Source: Planctomycetota bacterium
Lineage (GTDB): Bacteria; Planctomycetota; UBA8108; UBA1146
Direction: 5' to 3'
DNA length: 35,582 bases
NCBI GenBank assembly: GCA_016776905.1
Contig: JADHSM010000001.1
Span: forward strand, 244,455-280,036
Below the pieces are notes generated by a model. That model searched no databases. It had not been told where the DNA came from and worked only from the letters and a program-made list of their open reading frames with translations. A program made the translations under genes and the position numbers. Positions 33,736 through 35,582 of the stretch are shown here, in pieces; the first letter of the stretch is position 1; each line of letters opens with the position of its first letter.

Positions 33736-34971
33736 ATGGTCTCCGATCAGTCCAAAGCAGTTTCTATTGAGCAATCTGATCGCTGGGAATCTCTGGATTT
33801 GATTCGGGGGTGCGCCCTTCTCGGCATCCTGGTGATGAATATTCAGTCCTTTGGGTTACCGTCAGCTGCTTATATGAATCCCACTGCTTTTGGCGATCTG
33901 ACCGGGTGGAATTTGTATGCATGGATCGGCAGCCATGTCTTTTTTGATAGTAAATTTATGGCGATCTTCTCCATGCTTTTTGGGGCGGGAATCGTACTGT
34001 TCACCGAACGGGCTGAGCAGCGTGGCCGATCACCTCTCGCGATGCATGTCCGTCGGAATCTGTGGCTGATCCTGTTCGGCTTATTGCACGCTCATTTGCT
34101 TTGGTTTGGCGATATTCTTTTCAGTTACGGTATTTGTGCGCTTTTGATTTATCCCTTCCGCAGATTAACTCCTCGTTCACTCATCATGTGGGCACTGTTC
34201 CTGATCCTGCTAGGGTCTGCTATTTCTGTTTTCACTGGATTGTCATTTGAATACTGGCCCGAAAATGATCGCATCGAGTTGGAAGAGGAGTGGCAACCTG
34301 CAACAGCGGAAATTTCTGAAGAGGTCGCGCTTCTCAGGGGGACCATTACGTCGTGGCAACCCTTCATGAGTAGCGGTGCCTTCGTGATGCAGACATTCAT
34401 ATTTTGGTTTTTTATTCTATGGAGAACCTGCGGAATGATGCTTTTGGGGATGGCTCTCTTCAAATCAGGCATCCTGATCGCACAAGGGTCGCGTCAAGCG
34501 GCCAAGAGTATGATGCTCTTAGGTTGGAGCCTAGGATTGGCTCTGAGTGCTTTCGGAGTGTGGGAAAACTTTGAGCATGGATTTAGCGTCGACTACAGCC
34601 AGTTTTTGGGATCACAGTGGAACTACTGGGGGAGTATTGCTACGGCGTTCGGCATCATGGGTACTATTCTGCTGTGGAATACATCGGATGTTTTACCCAA
34701 ATGGCGTCGAGCATTATGTTCGTTGGGTCGTATGGCATTCACCATGTACATTCTTCAAACCGTATTGGCGATCTTCATCTTCCGCGGAGAAGGGTTTGCC
34801 CAGTTTGCACAGATGGAACGTTGGCAATTACTCGTCGTGGTCGTCGCTATTTGGGTCTTTCAACTCCTGTTGGCGACCGCCTGGATGCAGCGCTTTCAAT
34901 TCGGCCCACTTGAGTGGTTGTGGAGATCTTTAACACATTGGAAACGGGTCCCCATTCGTAAAATTTCTTAG
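33736..34971 (+). CDS. DUF418-family membrane protein
   Basis: About nine membrane segments over 411 residues. The N-terminus fits the family pattern: RWESLDLIRGCALLGILVMN followed by a segment with KFMAIFSMLFGAG, then RRNLWLILFGLLHAHLLW. The C-terminal DUF418 region has LGRMAFTMYILQTVLA and the diagnostic QFGPLEWLWRSLTHW. Function is unknown in this family. ATG 33736 follows AGGGG; ATG 33721 is an alternative. It diverges from the large membrane protein; the apparent overlap of the two frames disappears if internal starts are used. Confidence 0.85.
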   Translation: MVSDQSKAVSIEQSDRWESLDLIRGCALLGILVMNIQSFGLPSAAYMNPTAFGDLTGWNLYAWIGSHVFFDSKFMAIFSMLFGAGIVLFTERAEQRGRSPLAMHVRRNLWLILFGLLHAHLLWFGDILFSYGICALLIYPFRRLTPRSLIMWALFLILLGSAISVFTGLSFEYWPENDRIELEEEWQPATAEISEEVALLRGTITSWQPFMSSGAFVMQTFIFWFFILWRTCGMMLLGMALFKSGILIAQGSRQAAKSMMLLGWSLGLALSAFGVWENFEHGFSVDYSQFLGSQWNYWGSIATAFGIMGTILLWNTSDVLPKWRRALCSLGRMAFTMYILQTVLAIFIFRGEGFAQFAQMERWQLLVVVVAIWVFQLLLATAWMQRFQFGPLEWLWRSLTHWKRVPIRKIS

Positions 34972-35066
34972 AATCACTTTTTCTAGAAAAGTTATTCTTC
35001 AGCCGAGTCTGATGAGATTCCTGGAATACGCAGACGACTCCAAAAGTATTTTTCAGTCCGAATTTT

Positions 35067-35098
35067 CAGTTCCTTCGGATTTGTCAGTTCCTTCGGAT
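35067..35098. repeat. 14-bp direct repeat before the double-glycine peptide
   Basis: CAGTTCCTTCGGAT occurs at 35067-35080 and 35085-35098, 18 bases apart. The second copy runs into GATAAT, a possible -10 element (35096-35101), with no clear -35. It could be a paired operator or a chance duplication. Confidence 0.8.
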
Positions 35099-35122
35099 AA
35101 TGATGTATGAAGGGAGGTCGCT

Positions 35123-35305
35123 ATGAGCGAAAGCAAGAATAGAGCGGACAAGGACCGTCATGAAACGGTTTCGGACGAAGTTTTGGAAAACATAGTGGGA
35201 GGCGGCGTCATAGTAGGGACCCCGGGAGATACATTTTGCCCAGCTCGGCGAGGACCGAACAGTCCATACGCAGGTAATGCCGGTGGACCTTGTCCACAGG
35301 GTTGA
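35123..35305 (+). CDS. Double-glycine peptide, possible bacteriocin/RiPP precursor
   Basis: A 60-residue peptide. The first 27 residues are charged, then read VSDEVLENIVGGG: a Ser-Asp-Glu...Leu-Glu-x-Ile-x-Gly-Gly pattern like the double-glycine leaders of exported peptides cut by C39-type peptidases. Cleavage after G26-G27 would leave a core of about 33 residues, rich in Gly and Pro (7 Pro), with two Cys (C39 and C57) and CPARRGPNSPYAG. AGGGAGG lies five bases before the ATG, so expression is plausible. No modification enzyme, C39 transporter or immunity gene is visible in the window. It could instead be an uncharacterised small secreted peptide. Confidence 0.7.
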   Translation: MSESKNRADKDRHETVSDEVLENIVGGGVIVGTPGDTFCPARRGPNSPYAGNAGGPCPQG

Positions 35306-35344
35306 GCAGGAGTTCTTGGTGGAGGTCTCACGACTCCAAACTGA

Positions 35345-35395
35345 GATATTCGATGAATTTAGACATTCGATGAAATTAGACATTCGAGGAAATTG
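35345..35395. repeat. 17-bp tandem repeat, three copies
   Basis: GATATTCGATGAATTTA, GACATTCGATGAAATTA and GACATTCGAGGAAATTG lie head to tail just past the double-glycine peptide and before the terminator. Non-coding. Confidence 0.9.
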
Positions 35396-35398
35396 AAT

Positions 35399-35430
35399 GA
35401 AGGCTCAATGACGTATGTCAGGGAGCCTTC
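35399..35430. terminator. Hairpin between the peptide gene and tRNA-Val
   Basis: GAAGGCTC (35399-35406) pairs with GAGCCTTC (35423-35430) and, inside, TGAC (35409-35412) with GTCA (35417-35420). Neither side has a long T-tract, but its place between convergent units suggests a shared, bidirectional terminator. Confidence 0.5.
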
Positions 35431-35446
35431 AGTATTTACAAGATGG

Positions 35447-35520
35447 TGGGCGATAGAGGACTCGAACCTCCGACCTCTTCGATGTCAACGAAGCGCTCTA
35501 GCCAGCTGAGCTAATCGCCC
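35447..35520 (-). tRNA. tRNA-Val (GAC)
   Basis: A 74-base cloverleaf on the minus strand: acceptor stem GGGCGAT with ATCGCCC, D arm GCTC/GAGC, anticodon stem CTTCG/CGAAG with loop TTGACAT giving GAC, and T arm GGAGG-TTCGAGT-CCTCT with one G-T pair. The discriminator is A and CCA is not encoded. Confidence 0.96.
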
Positions 35521-35582
35521 GATTTTCTTTGCTTCAGACGACGTAGTTTAGCGATATCCGAGAATCGTGCAAGGCGACTCGT

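Noticed and set aside
2075..35395. CRISPR array
   Set aside because: The repeats are too short, unrelated in sequence, and lack spacers; no Cas genes are present.

Overview
The window looks like a chromosomal segment of an uncultured bacterium, most likely a planctomycete (inference). Pointers are a secreted protein ending in two dockerin-like 'GDVNDDG...IADVV' calcium repeats of the kind abundant in Planctomycetota, very short type IV pilin-like proteins, a PurS-PurL fusion, and many conserved coding blocks separated by short gaps. Gene density is high, genes lie on both strands, and ATGA/GTGA/TTGA stop-start overlaps are frequent. I see no insertion sequence, phage, plasmid or CRISPR signature.

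Layout. 1-2058 (+): pterin-4a-carbinolamine dehydratase and an exported M24 metallopeptidase. 2519-6469 (-): a tight four-gene run, C-terminal processing protease, TsaD, LarB, PyrK. 6608-8336 (+): exported dockerin-repeat protein, a small membrane protein and a 39-residue membrane peptide. 8573-11250 (+): heme oxygenase, a DUF1838/SnoaL two-domain protein and a hemerythrin-like protein, which look like one transcription unit. 11362-13163 (-): TPR protein, ribosomal protein bS20, tRNA-Phe and a terminator. 13521-15139 (+): peptide deformylase and RibF. 15136-19501 (-): large lipoprotein, GcvT, GcvH and a lipoate/octanoate transferase, so the glycine cleavage H protein sits beside an enzyme able to acylate it. 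19661-21800 (-): AccA, ExbB, ExbD. 22031-27491 (+): PurL (with fused PurS-like domains), PurQ and RecJ. 27905-32054 (+): two pilin-like proteins, ribulose-phosphate epimerase, AccD, a degenerate receiver protein and a diguanylate cyclase. 32051-34971: a large polytopic membrane protein (-) and a DUF418 membrane protein (+), arranged divergently. 35123-35305 (+): a 60-residue double-glycine peptide resembling a bacteriocin/RiPP precursor. The window closes with tRNA-Val (-).

Most of this is housekeeping. The parts worth a second look are (i) the double-glycine peptide near the right edge, (ii) the heme oxygenase - DUF1838/SnoaL - hemerythrin cassette, (iii) the diguanylate cyclase whose ribosome binding site lies inside the 3' arm of an intrinsic terminator, (iv) a structured leader before purL, and (v) short 12-18 bp tandem duplications that recur in several gaps. 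All calls come from reading motifs and layout by eye; no database search was possible.
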